DNA from: Pseudophaeomoniella oleicola
Taxonomy: Eukaryota > Ascomycota > Eurotiomycetes > Phaeomoniellales > Phaeomoniellaceae
NCBI GenBank assembly: GCA_003868215.1
Contig: QWDQ01000011.1
Location: 248,001 to 312,000, forward strand
Reading direction: 5' to 3'
Length of the DNA stretch: 64,000 bases
The notes below the pieces were generated by a model, which did no database searches, had not been told where the DNA came from, and saw only the letters and a program-made list of their open reading frames with translations. Below, piece by piece: positions 21,823 to 33,500 of this stretch. Numbering within the stretch: position 1 is the first letter of the stretch; each line of letters opens with the position of its first letter. The position numbers were made by a program, and so were the translations under genes.

Positions 21823-23728
21823 GGCGAAAGAGAAAGGAAAGAAAAAAGGGGAGGAGGGAACGAGATAATAAGAGGACGTGGTAGTGAAAAAAAAGAATGG
21901 GCGGTGGAAGGTGGGAAGTGGGATGCACGGTTATCTGATATCAGGGTGTGCAGTTAAGGCCCTTGCAAGGCACTTATTAAGTGGACTCTTCGTTCTTCGG
22001 GTGTGAATCGGCTGCTTTCTTTTGGGGCTGCCTGTTTGAAAAAGGTTCCAGTCTGTTGCAGCACAAACACGGACGGCGTACAAGGATGGTTCAGGTTGTG
22101 ACTAAGGTCGCTAAGTTGAATATAGAGAATATGGGACTGGATCTCAGACTACTACGTAGTATTCTTGATGGTGAGTGGTGTGGCTCAGGACCTATAGCGG
22201 ATTAGAAAGCCCCATGCTGTATAACCCTTATAAAATTATTTTCAGGTAACGAGAAGTTGTACTCACCATTAGTATTATCGAATATTATAGGTGATCAACA
22301 GGGCAATGATAATAACAGCCATAATGATACCCAGGAGCATTCACTTATAGTATAAAAAATTCCCTGATCTGAGTTGCCATGTAACGAAGTTTTTTCCCTT
22401 GGTGGGTTTCTTACTCTCAGGAAAGCGTGCGTTTGAGTTTATATGCGCATGTACGCCCCGATGGCGTTACTCTATCACCACCATCCACAATGGCGTGAGT
22501 ACTTTTCCTCTTTCTGGTCTCCTTGAGGAGCGAGCGTCCCTGCAGCCAGCACGTCAGCGACGGCAGCGGGATGTCTTCTGTTGGCGTAAAAATGTCGCTT
22601 AGCTGGCGGCTTCCAAATCGTCAAAATGAAGAGACGAATCAGGCCAGCGAGAGTGGTGGCATGCCTAGGCTCCTGGTACCATCCTAACGTAGCATATGCT
22701 AATCACATATCCCCGAAGATCATACCATCAGTTGATGGGGCGAGATACAACTCCAAGATGGTGTCTGCCTAGTCCATTAGATCTATGTCAAAGACATTCG
22801 AGAACATGCCACCACGACAACACTCAATTCCGGATAGGCTACAGCGAGAATACTGGTTGCATTCTACTAGATACGTAGTATAGCTTGTAGCTTCTTGAAC
22901 CGATGAATTTCCGATGTTTAGGGTCTTAACAGCCATGGTGGAGGAGAATCTATGCGTCTCTATCCGCGGCCAGCCACATGAAGGTGATCTGATCATCTAT
23001 CAGTCTACATGATTCATGAACTATTACTGTGACCTAGAGCACCACTGGCTGTGAATATGTTACCATGACAGAATCATCCCTTAGAACCACTGCATAGTCA
23101 GACAGTAGTGCGATTCCAAAGATATGAGAAAGTGATGGTGCACAAGTCATTCCAGCCCTCGAATGACTGCTTGCTAGCAATTACTATTTGGAGGGGTAAT
23201 TCTTGTATCTTTGACTGTGAGATGCCACGGCCAACGCATCCCACCTCCTGCTCCACCGCGCCGTCTGCTACGTAAGAGCGTATACCACGATGATAGGTTC
23301 GGAAAAGGAAATGCTTGCTCCTGTAGATCCATGATTTGCCTTACCAACTTATGAGAATGGAACAATAGCCCCACGTTGTCATCGCAGTGGCAGTACGATA
23401 TCATCGAAAACCGATTCATAGACCCCCCACACCATTCCATTTCATCTGATGTTCTACGCATGGAATACTGTTTTGCTGGATCAGATCGTTTATTGCCAGT
23501 CATTAAGAACCCCTCACGAAAGCACCCGCATGCGATGTTTAGCATTGGACTGGTCCAATCTGTCCATTGTATACTATGTACCCAGGACACGGCGTCCTAC
23601 ATCCCGCTATCGGGTGCTAATTCCCCATGAATGAAGGATAGCTTTACTGTACAAATTGAAATCCGCCATCATAGAATGACAATAATACATTCGTGCCTCC
23701 CGACCTCATTCTTTTTGCTGTTTCTCAT
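21823..23728. other. Long intergenic region
   Basis: About 1.9 kb with no gene I can firmly support. It contains TACGTAGTA-type copies (about 22148-22162 and 22871-22882) and one very short hydrophobic frame (22275-22340, minus), reported as a finding. Confidence 0.5.
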
Positions 23729-24895
23729 TTAAGATGTTGGCTCACCCACAGTAGAAGTGTTGTCAGGGTTAGTATCCTGTCCTGAGAACCCAAGCATAGT
23801 GTTCCAAGTGTCTGCCGTTGATCGAATCCTCCCAAGGCTCGAGACTGCCGTTTTAGTGGACGCACAAAGATCCTTGGCGGCTTGATTGCTCTGGCATTGA
23901 TTGGTCAACTCGTCGCAGATACGGTTGGTAATGATGTTAAAGTTCAAAGCTTCCTCTTGGATTGCTCGGATCTTGGAATCAGCGGCCTGGAAAGTGAATT
24001 CGGTGGCCTTTCGACCATTCAGACCGGATTCGAATATCATGCCTGGATTGCAAAGACCAAAGTCAACTCCAGCGACGGTGGAGACGGTGTTTGTGATGGA
24101 GCCACCCCCAGACGCGCTTGAACTTGTGGAGTTGGTAGATGAAGCGCTTGCAGCTGTGGTCGCAGCAGCAGCCGCACTCGTTGTAACGGTTGCAAGGGTA
24201 GTGGCTGCAGCAGCTGCGGCGGTCGTAGCAGTTGTGCTGTCGGTGTCCGCAGCGCATTCATCGTCAGAACCATCGTCGCTTGCAGTATCGGCAGCTGCGG
24301 AGGTTTCAGCTGTTTCGGGTGCTGTCGTAGTGTTGGTAGAGGCAGTAGCGCCGGTCGAAGAGGCAGATGCTGTACCCTTATTACCCGCAGCGTCTTCCGT
24401 CGTGAAATTCGAAAATCCATTGGCGGCGAAAATGTCGGCAATACTCTTGCCAGTTGCATCGAATTGAGTTGTCAAAGATTGGGCGGCGAGTTGATTGGCG
24501 GCGGCGGCACCACCAACCGAAGGGTCGATTTTAGGGAGAACTCCACGGAGAGCAGCAGTGGTGGGAAGTGTTGGATCGCTGCACAGTGTTGGTGTATCCT
24601 GAACAAAAGGATTGAAGTTCTTTTCGCAGTTAATGAACTCCTGAGCGGCCTTAACAGAGTCTGCACCACTGCCGAGAGTCGCAATGATGTTGTCGGCCGT
24701 CTTAAGCTGATCACAGGGATTTGATGCTGCCAAGAGATTCGAGATAGCTCCGCCAGCTATCGTCGCTGCTTGACCAGGTTGGCCGCCACTTGTGACGGCC
24801 TGGATATCTCCCAAAGCTGGGGTACACTGTTCCTGCCCAAATCGAGCTTCAGCAAGAGCTACAAGAGCTGCAATGGCAAATGACTTCGTATACAT
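23729..24895 (-). CDS. Secreted Ala/Thr/Ser-rich protein (unknown function)
   Basis: 388 residues, single exon. A clear signal peptide (MYTKSFAIAALVALAEA) opens the protein. Residues 18-165 form a Cys-containing N-terminal part (QEQCTPALGDIQ, ASNPCDQLK, INCEKNFNPF, TLCSDPTL). A low-complexity Ala/Thr/Ser linker (about 170-270) is likely O-glycosylated. The C-terminal part (FGLCNPGMIFESGLNGRKA, FNIITNRICDELTNQC, AAKDLCAST) is a conserved-looking module that I associate with uncharacterised secreted proteins of moulds. The end has no hydrophobic GPI-attachment tail, so it is probably released or loosely held in the wall. The start is the only ATG that gives a signal peptide. The strong base skew of the linker produces long antisense frames, which I ignored. 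Confidence 0.82.
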   Translation of the reverse strand: MYTKSFAIAALVALAEARFGQEQCTPALGDIQAVTSGGQPGQAATIAGGAISNLLAASNPCDQLKTADNIIATLGSGADSVKAAQEFINCEKNFNPFVQDTPTLCSDPTLPTTAALRGVLPKIDPSVGGAAAANQLAAQSLTTQFDATGKSIADIFAANGFSNFTTEDAAGNKGTASASSTGATASTNTTTAPETAETSAAADTASDDGSDDECAADTDSTTATTAAAAAATTLATVTTSAAAAATTAASASSTNSTSSSASGGGSITNTVSTVAGVDFGLCNPGMIFESGLNGRKATEFTFQAADSKIRAIQEEALNFNIITNRICDELTNQCQSNQAAKDLCASTKTAVSSLGRIRSTADTWNTMLGFSGQDTNPDNTSTVGEPTS

Positions 24896-25978
24896 CGTGT
24901 AGTGTTTCGTAGAACGTAATTGAAGGGATTAGTAGTTTGTTAAGAGACTAGCTCAACGAATGTAAAGACCGACCGGCGGAGTATGAATAAAGAATGTAAT
25001 AGACCGAAGGTCACGTAAAGAACGGCAGATGAAGATGAGAGTTGATGATGAGTAGAAAGAAAGTAGCCATAACGTAGGAAACATAGATCTATATAAACCA
25101 TTTGCATCCCGGGGCCAATGGCGGCATCAAACATCGCAGGAGTGTTCATTTGCCCCTAGATCCAAAGATCTGACGAAATCAAACAAGATGAAGCGACGAC
25201 AACCCTTGGCTAATCTCGGTGGAACTTGTCGTTATGATGAAGTTGACGCTTTCGACACCGAAAGGAGATGGTCCGAGGACATGGCAACAGCACCTCAACA
25301 GACCAAGCGAGCAGAGAGGAGCTACTAGTCATGCAATTTGAGGCACAGTGTCAGTAAAGCGAGAGATTAGTGTGCTTCGCAGGCGCGCACTTTCGAAGGC
25401 GAGGTTGTTGCATTGAGGAAAAGTGAAGTTCCTGAGACGTCTTTGAGACACTTGCTGCAACAATCATCAACCCTGGTTTTGGCCGGACAGGATAGGGTAA
25501 CTTAGGCGACCCCGCTGTCATTCAGCAACCAAACCCTCAGTAAATACATGCTACATAGTAATCCGTAGCTGCAAAATCCAAAAGCTGGAGACAGGGAAGA
25601 CGTCTCAAATGATGGCAAAGCTGGCGTCTGGAACTTTCGATTCACGGGCTGTGACTCCAATCTGCCTTGTCGCTGTGGAGGTCTGCAGAGAATGTTCTCG
25701 CATACTCCTGACTCCTAACTTCCCCTGGTATGATCTCAACATGTCTGAGAGATCTCCTCTATCGTCAGCACCAAACACCAAATCCTGAGATGAATTCTAG
25801 TCTCGAAGGTTTTTGCAATATCGTGATTGAAGCCAGGTACTCACGGAGCAATAGACAGGTACTCAGAATAGTGAAGCATCTGAGGTAGAACTAGCCTGGA
25901 TACGATCACGGTTGACCGACAAGCATTTGTATTTAAATTATGACTCCGGAGCGCACAATTATCAGAGCACATATCTAC
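24896..25978. other. Intergenic region
   Basis: Promoter of the secreted-protein gene and 3' flank of the AhpC/TSA-like gene. Nothing else seen. Confidence 0.5.
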
Positions 25979-26679
25979 CTACGTTCTGAGAACAGTTACC
26001 GCCTTCTCAAAATCCCCTACATCGTCCGCTCTCGCAGCGATCCAGCTCCAGGATATCTTGCCATTCGCGTCAATGGCAAAGCCTCCAGCTGTTTGCCATC
26101 TAGTACCACTCTCTGTCGGCCTGTTCCAGATCCCTTCTTCCCTTCCCACCTTTACCGTTCCAGCCAGACCCGATGGGCTGAGGACATGACCCAGGCTGGA
26201 TGTCCCTAGCCCATATTGTCCAAAGAGTTGTCGGTCTGCATCACTAATCAAGAACAGATTGTAAGGAAGCGGTGTGGATGCAACCACGATTGCATCTGGT
26301 GGACCGTGCATTTTAGAACCGTCCGAGTCCTCAGTAGAGCCTTTTAGATCCAATGACGCCAACCATCTTTCCGTTGAAGGTCGGTCGGAATGGGAGACAG
26401 CGACAAATTTGATTTCAGGATGAAGCAGAACCAGAGAGTGTAAGCGAAGAAACGTCTTTTCTGCGACTATCAAGTCGAGGTCTCAGTAGTGCCTTGGCCA
26501 GGGCACTGAAATTGGAACTTACAAGGACATCCACAATGCCTCAGGAATGCCAATATCGTCGGACATTCTCCCAATGACAATCTGCTTGGGGATGGCGCAA
26601 TGCCACCGATGGTCGGTAATGGGGCAACATCAACTTGTGGAGGTGTCAACCACGATCTGAATTCGCTCAGGAAGCCCAT
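25979..26679 (-). CDS. AhpC/TSA-like peroxiredoxin-fold protein
   Basis: A thioredoxin-fold protein of the AhpC/TSA-related group common in moulds; the electron donor and substrate are unknown. Two exons (26679-26523, 26466-25979) give 214 residues. The splice forms the active-site-like stretch ILAFLRHCGCPFAEKTFLRLH (Cys at about 49 and 51), followed by FVAVSHSD and, later, LFLISDADRQLFGQYGLG. The C-terminal GTRWQTAGGFAIDANGKISWSWIAARADD is the usual reporter segment of this family. The CxC spacing differs from the CxxC of thioredoxins and from the TxxC of typical peroxiredoxins. No signal peptide is visible. I am sure of the family and not of the activity. Confidence 0.85.
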
Positions 26680-27598
26680 AGCGATAATCGCTCCGAAAGG
26701 GACGATATACTACGTTAGATACGTGACGGCTGCAGGCCAATCCCGAATCTCCGCGTAGAAAGGCAGAGAATTGTCGTACTGATGGTGTACGCTGCCGGCA
26801 ATGCCATATCTTGTTTGGCGACAAAAACTTGATTGAAGAAAGTCGACATGACAGTAGTCCCTAGTGACGTTGTCATAGCCTTTGCCTTACCGCAAACAAC
26901 ATCAGAACAAAAGAAGAATCTACAACACCTCGCAGCTTCTACACCTGATATTTCATTACTTCACACTTGACATACTCATAGGGACAGCCCAAGAGACTCG
27001 AGCTCGATTCAAACAAATCGCTGGCAGCTTATTAGAACTCTCCCGTGGACTATCGACTCTCGGTAAAATCGATAATCTAAGCTCGGTCACGGCATCTTGT
27101 CGCTTTTAGGCAAGTCGTTCACATTAGTATCGTCACAATCAACAAGCGAGTTCCCCTCAATAATTGAAGCTGAATTCATATCATATCTCTACCTCTGCGT
27201 TTACAGTAACCACAACCCGCAATAGATGCTCATGGGGGTGCAATAGTAGGTGATCGGATCATCTTGTTAACATCTGCCATCTTTTCCTCTTCTCGAATCC
27301 GAATCTCTCTTCGATCGGCGAGCGCCGATCGACTTCTCGAAAACACCGATGATCGTCATGCAGCGTCTTCTTATCTTTCTAGGCAATTACTAGTAATAAT
27401 ACCCCTACATGATCCAAGCCTATGGCTATCTGTACCTGAGTATGGCGATCCGTTTCCAAACGAGGACAGCTAGGCAGGGTCACCCTGCGAGGCAGCTGAA
27501 CGTATATGAACTTTTCCTTTCCCGTCTGTTTCCTTGCTGATGTTGTTCTGGGACTCGTCTACGTGAAGGGTTCGCTGCTGGTGGTTCTATCGCATCGC
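26680..27598. other. Intergenic region between divergent genes
   Basis: Promoters of the AhpC/TSA-like gene and the phosphatase gene. No gene supported. Confidence 0.5.
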
Positions 27599-29931
27599 AT
27601 GGGAGTGTTCGCACGTAGTCGGAACATGTTTGCACTCTCGAATCTCGTCGCCTTCGGCGTCTTGGCCTCGGGAGCCTTGGCCTGCGAATCGTGCTATGGA
27701 CCAAGCAGTCCAGAGATTCATCAACGTCTGTCACGCCGTATGCAACCAGATGCTCTGAATGCGACAACCGGTCCTCGTGGTCCTCTTGAATGGGGTCAAC
27801 TGAACTTCATCCACTCCACGGACACCCATGGTTGGCTTGAAGGCCATATCAAGGAGCACAATTATGGTGCGGATTGGGGCGATTTTGTCTCTTTCACGAG
27901 ACACATGAAGCACAAAGCCGGCAACATGGGTGTAGATCTGCTATTGATCGATACAGGTAAGCATGATTTACGTTATGATTGAGCATCCCCAAAAGAGGTC
28001 CATATTCCAATATCTGTCTGAGCATGGCAATATATTATCGGTTGGACTGCGCTGCTTCTCGTCGTCCCCTCATGGACCTCTCATCCGGCATGCCTGGGTT
28101 CAGGGTCGCCAGTAGGCTAGTCACAGGATGGAGATTACATATCTTTCCGGAAATGACCAGACCATGAGAGCTTTGAGCCTTGGCCATCGGACAACCCTGT
28201 AAAACAAATACTGACTACCACCTAGGTGACCTCCATGACGGTGCTGGCCTCAGTGATGCAACGGATCCAAATGGGCTCGCCAGTAATGTGGTTTTTGATA
28301 ACGTGGACTATGACCTCCTTACAATTGGCAACCATGAATTATATGTCACTGAAATTGCATATGAAACCTTCGTCAACTTCAGCAGCTACTGGGGAGACAA
28401 ATATCTCACGTCCAATGTTCAAATTATGAACCCTACCAACGGAACGTGGGAGTATATCGGGAAGCAGTACCGATACTTTGAGACAGAACATGGTCTGCGC
28501 ATCATGGCATTTGGCGTTCTATTTGACTTCACAGGCAATAGCAATGTCTCAAGGGTAATCAGGGCGGCGACGATGGTCCAGCAACCTTGGTTCCTTGAGG
28601 CGTTGAATACAACTAAACCCATCGACATGTTTGTATTGATTGGACATAATCCGGTTCGTGGTAGTACAAGTACAATGCGCACAGTGTACAATGCAATCCG
28701 CAGAGTCCATCCGACAACGCCAATTCAAATATTCGGAGGACACACCCACATTCGTGATTTTGCTGTGTACGATAGCCAAACAACCGCCTTGGAATCCGGC
28801 AGATATTGTGAGACACTTGGATGGGCATCGATGAGCGGCATCGAATCTCCTCGGTGGAAAGGCGTCAAGAATCCCCATGGAGTTCCCAATCCAACGCAGA
28901 AAGCACAGGTGGTGGCATCAGCGTCCGCAAGCGCAGTCGTCTCATCTGCCACCGCGGCGAGTAACTCGTCCCTCGTCTACTCAAGAAGATACCTGGACTG
29001 GAACCGTCGGACCTTTGCCTACCACGCCGTCGGATCCCAAGATTTCACCTTCGACTACAACAGCGGTGTGCGTGTGACCTCTGAGATCTACAGTGACCGC
29101 CAAGCACTCAACCTGACCAGCCTCATTGGATGCGCCCCTCGAACCTGGTGCATTTCCTGTGCACCCTTTGGCTCTAACGATAGTATTTTTAGCCTCCTTG
29201 CCACCGCTCTGGCTGCTGAAGTCGTGAACGAGACCCGCAGTGACGTCCCGCGCTTGATCATCATCAACACAGGGAGTGTCCGGTTTGACCTCGTCCAGGG
29301 CCCTTTCACTCTCGATGACTCCTACATCGTTAGCCCGTTCCACGATACATTCCAATTTATCCCAGACGTACCTTACTCATACGCTAGCCAACTGCTCGAC
29401 ATCCTCAACGCTGGCGGCTACCAGAAGCGAAAGAGAGACAACAGCCACAACGACAATCATCAACTCCAACGCTCCGACTTCAGCTTCTCCTCCTCCTTCA
29501 ACGACGCCGACACCTGTCCGGACACACCCTCTACCTACGCCACAACCACCTCTCTCCGCAAACGCAACCCTCTCACCCGCCGCGCCCCCTCCCTCACCCC
29601 CGGCTACACCACTAGCGACGACTTCGGCACCACCGGCGACGACACCCCGCACTCCCGCATCGCCTCATACCCCCTCCCCAACGACCTCCAAGCCAACGCC
29701 AGCTTCCCCTCCACCGGTTCACCATCCACCGTCGACCTAATCTTCCTCGACTACATCGCGCCGGACTTCGTCATCCCCGCGCTGCAGAGCGTCGGCGCAA
29801 ACTACACCGTCGACGACGTCGAGCAGTATTTACCCGTCGACTTCGATACGAATACGTATGTTGCCGCGTACGCGAGGGATTTTTGGGATAAGGGACCCGT
29901 TTGTGCGACGGGGGAGGGTGTTGGATCTTGA
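27599..29931 (+). CDS. Secreted or vacuolar 5'-nucleotidase-like metallophosphatase (YHR202W type)
   Basis: Calcineurin-like phosphoesterase with a 5'-nucleotidase C-terminal domain, resembling the yeast vacuolar protein Yhr202w. Exons 27599-27956 and 28226-29931 give 687 residues; the 269-nt intron is long for this genome. An N-terminal signal peptide runs to about residue 28 ([18 protein letters not shown], then CESC). The start is 27599 or the ATG nine codons later. Metal-site motifs appear in order: [20 protein letters not shown] (made by the splice), [15 protein letters not shown] and [11 protein letters not shown]. The C-terminal domain includes [18 protein letters not shown] and [10 protein letters not shown] Ser/Thr/Arg-rich insert of about 90 residues follows the [12 protein letters not shown] segment. 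Many NxS/T sites fit passage through the secretory route. Confidence 0.88.
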
Positions 29932-30000
29932 TTGAAATGGATCGGCTTACGTACGGTGCTGTGCTGTGATTTGGATACACATACGTACACCGGTATATAC

Positions 30001-30025
30001 ATATATACATACATACATACATACA
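30001..30025 (+). repeat. (ATAC)n microsatellite
   Basis: Five to six 4-bp units downstream of the phosphatase gene. Confidence 0.88.
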
Positions 30026-30278
30026 CATATTATTGAAAATATTTTCTTGGCTCAAATCCCTCCTCCTCCTTTTGTGTCCAACTAAATAATTACTGTAAAG
30101 CGATCTCTTCTTCTCTCTCTCTCTCTCTCCCCCCTTAATTACTCCCCATTGATTGATCGACAATTCAAAATCATTTGACTCCATTCTAATTACAGTACTC
30201 AAGCTCACTCACCAAAAAGTCTTCCAAATCTAATCTACTCACAATCATTTCCCGACTGAAGGAAGACTAAGAGACTTT

Positions 30279-30298
30279 GGGGGGTGGGGGGGGGGGGG
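30279..30298 (+). repeat. G-tract
   Basis: About 19 G interrupted by one T, between convergent 3' ends. Such runs often give uncertain lengths in assemblies. Confidence 0.85.
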
Positions 30299-30519
30299 AA
30301 ACATTTCATTTCATTTTCGTTGATTTCCAAAAAAAAAAAGGTCACATATTATAATTACCTACCTTATAATACGTAAATACGGTAATTATCGGGAATATAT
30401 ATATATACGCTCACTAAGTAACCAACAACTCAAGTAACTAAAACTCATTTCTGTTTTTTCCCCCCCCTTAATGATCCATAGAAATGGTTAGTAGCTGAAC
30501 CAGATGGGTGGGATCATTG

Positions 30520-33500
30520 TCATTGCCAATCACTTCCATCGTACCGTCTCCGAACGCTTCCGCTCACGCTGCTGACGTCGCTTCGAACGTCATCTGCCGC
30601 TGGTGATTGATTGCCGGAGAGGGAGGGAGAGCCGTTGACGTTCAGGAACTGATCGTCACGTCGTGGCGTTGTTCCTTTGCTTGTCGTGCCGCCCATCCGC
30701 TCGTGGAGGATCCGAGCCCGTTCTGATGGGTCGGTGGCGTAGAGGAGGGCTTCACGGGGATAATCGTCGTATAGACCTTCATCCTCCGGGTCGTTGCTGT
30801 CGTAAAGACTGTTGTTCAATCCTCGACCTTGTTGTGGTTGGATCTGCGACGACGTTTGCCTTGGAGGAAGAGGAGTCGAGTGTTGGGTCAAAGATGGCTT
30901 GCGATCATAGTTGACAACAGGTGGGGCCGGTGTAGGTGACTTCGTAGGTCCTACTTTCGCCGGCCGTTCCTCCTCTTCATCTGAATCACTTGACGCATTC
31001 ATAACACGTAGACCACCACCTGTTGGTGCGGCACCCGCGGCATTGAGAGAACCATAACTTGAAAGCCGTGCCTGCTGGCTTGGTAGAGTTGTACGGCCCC
31101 CATAGAAACTCGCTGGACGAGAGCTTGAGGGCGTCGTCGACATAGAGGGTCGCAGATCAGTGTCTGGATCTGGTATCGATCGTCTCGGGCTCAGTGGATC
31201 AGGCATTGGGACATCCGGCGAAGGAAGCTCATTCTGATCTCGTGGTAGCGTCCGATCAGGAATATCAAAGAAAGGGTTAGCCGAACTATCATAGGGCGAA
31301 TCTTGATCCCTGGGCAAATGATTGGGGTCCAAGGGGGAAAAGGTATCGTACGGGCGCAAGGTGCTTGGATTTGTTGATGTAGCAGATGGTGCTATTTCGT
31401 CTTCATCTCGCTCGCTGACAGCTTCGAATACCTCAGGATTCGTGATGGAGAGTTTCGGAGCCCCGGACGTGATACGCATAGAAGTGGTTCGTTTTGGGTA
31501 CGCTGGCTCAGCATCGAGCGGATCGCGTTCACCAGCAGAAGAAAGTCCCGGTTGGGATGGCGGGGACTCATTGTCCAACGTATATGGAGCGTCTTGAAGT
31601 TGATGAGTCTGATATACTGCGGCGCGGTCATCCTGACTAGAGACAGAGCCGGACTGAAACATCGAATCGTAGGGCCGGTCGTTCAATGCCATTGTAGGCG
31701 TTGTCATCCTGGACGTCGATTCCGTGCGACTACTGCGCAGCTCGGAATTGTATCCATTTCCCATGTTCTCGGGAGATGTGACCATACCCTCAGAATATGA
31801 TTCACCTATCGTTTGACCTGTGACTGAGCGAGGCTGGTAATTGAAACTTTGACTACCACCGGGTCTACTCAACATGGTACTCGCCCTCGGCTCTGGTACT
31901 TCGGCAATTTGGCCATCTGCACCGTCGGGATCACGAATGCCAAACTGGGCAATAGTGCGCAATTTCCTCGTCACCCAACTCGCAAGGATCTTGCCTCGTT
32001 GTTTTTCACCGAGCCTGGACCGCGGAAAGTCTCCATTGGATACAAATGCCACAATATCGATAACGAGCTGATGCTCGTTTAGAATCGCATTGACAATGAC
32101 TGGAACGATCGAAGCGAGGTAAGCCTTGCGGTATACCTCGACTAAGACTACTACCAGACCGCCGGCTTGGAATACAGCGCAACCACCTGGGGTTATATTG
32201 CGGTGACACTTCTCGACGCTTGCTTCGATATCAATGGGGAAATGATTAAGCCCGTTGATCTCGAACGTCTCTCCAATGCTACCGAGCACGAAAAGTACTT
32301 GCATTTCGACGGGTTGACCACCAGCACCAATTGGCCTTGTAACGTTGTGGAGAAATCCTAGATCGCCTGTGCGCACATAGACGCTGCTTGGATCCCCATC
32401 AATAGTCCGTCCATTGAACCTGTCAAGGTCGAACTCGTGCTTGCTTCCATAGAAAGCCTTTGCACATGCTTCACTCTGAACCCAGATCTCGCCGAATTCA
32501 CCAATACGACAGAGTCTGTTGGTTTCTGGATTGACAATGGCGAGCTGAGTACTAATAGGTACCATTCCGGAATCCTGGACCAGAAGTGCCGAAGGGTCCG
32601 AGTCGGGATCAACGGGATACACAAGCCCACGGCGCAGCGCTCTGGTATCCAGCCATAACTCAATAGGTTCAATACTCATATAACTTCGTGAAGTGATCAT
32701 AGGATTAAGCACGTGCGTGTAGATGGTATTTATAGCGGTGCGATCCAGGCCAGCTGACGCAAAATGTAAACGAACTTTTTGATCTGTGTATGATTAGCAT
32801 ATCGAATGTCATACAGTGATGGTGTTTCACATACAGACATCGCTCCTGGGCCTCCCTTCCATAGAAATCATCATGTTCCTCATTTCTTGTAGAGAAAACC
32901 CTTTGGCTGGCATAGCTGCTATAGCGTAATCAAGCATTTGAGTAGTGGCATACGTGTCTTTGATCTTATAGCGCGATAACGTGACGAATAAAGACTGCGG
33001 ACTCGTTGCGAAATCGACAGGAGAGACCAAATAAGTGGGTGCTCCATTGTAACACCCTATGAGGCATGTATGTAAGAATCCAAGGCCCATCGTACTTCGG
33101 ACACACCCTAACACAGGTCGAGCACTCCCCATCTGGCAGGTCTCTTTCTGCACCTTACACATGCCAAGAATGGAGCTATGGCCGAGTTGCACAGAAATCC
33201 GGCGCTGATCAGGGGTCCAATATGTCCAAATCAATACGGGATTATTTGGCAATGCCCACTCAGGTTTTACCACTAAACCAAGATCTCGGCAACCGTGTGA
33301 CTGCTTCGTCGGTTTAGCAGTGTTGTATATCGACGGCACGGAGACACGAAGAACCTGGGCCGACTGTTTGATGTGCTGATTGACAAGCTTCTGTTTGAAC
33401 AGATGATCGACGTCCGCATTGACAAGTACGCCTTTGACCTTGAAGTCGGCAACGCAATGAAGAAAAGCAGGTGCATCTTCTGAGAGGCGATTCTGGTCAA

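Larger units (their letters stand above)
29932..30519. other. Convergent 3' region rich in simple repeats
   Basis: 588 bp with several mononucleotide and short-unit tracts: ATAC (30001-30025), CT (about 30109-30130) and a G-run (about 30279-30298). No coding signal. Confidence 0.65.

Noticed and set aside
23901-24467. 188-codon plus-strand open frame, Val/Ala-rich
   Set aside because: Antisense shadow of the Ala/Thr linker of the secreted protein.
29276-29740. 154-codon Pro/Ser/Thr-rich plus-strand frame
   Set aside because: Alternate-frame shadow of the phosphatase gene, caused by its C-rich wobble bases.
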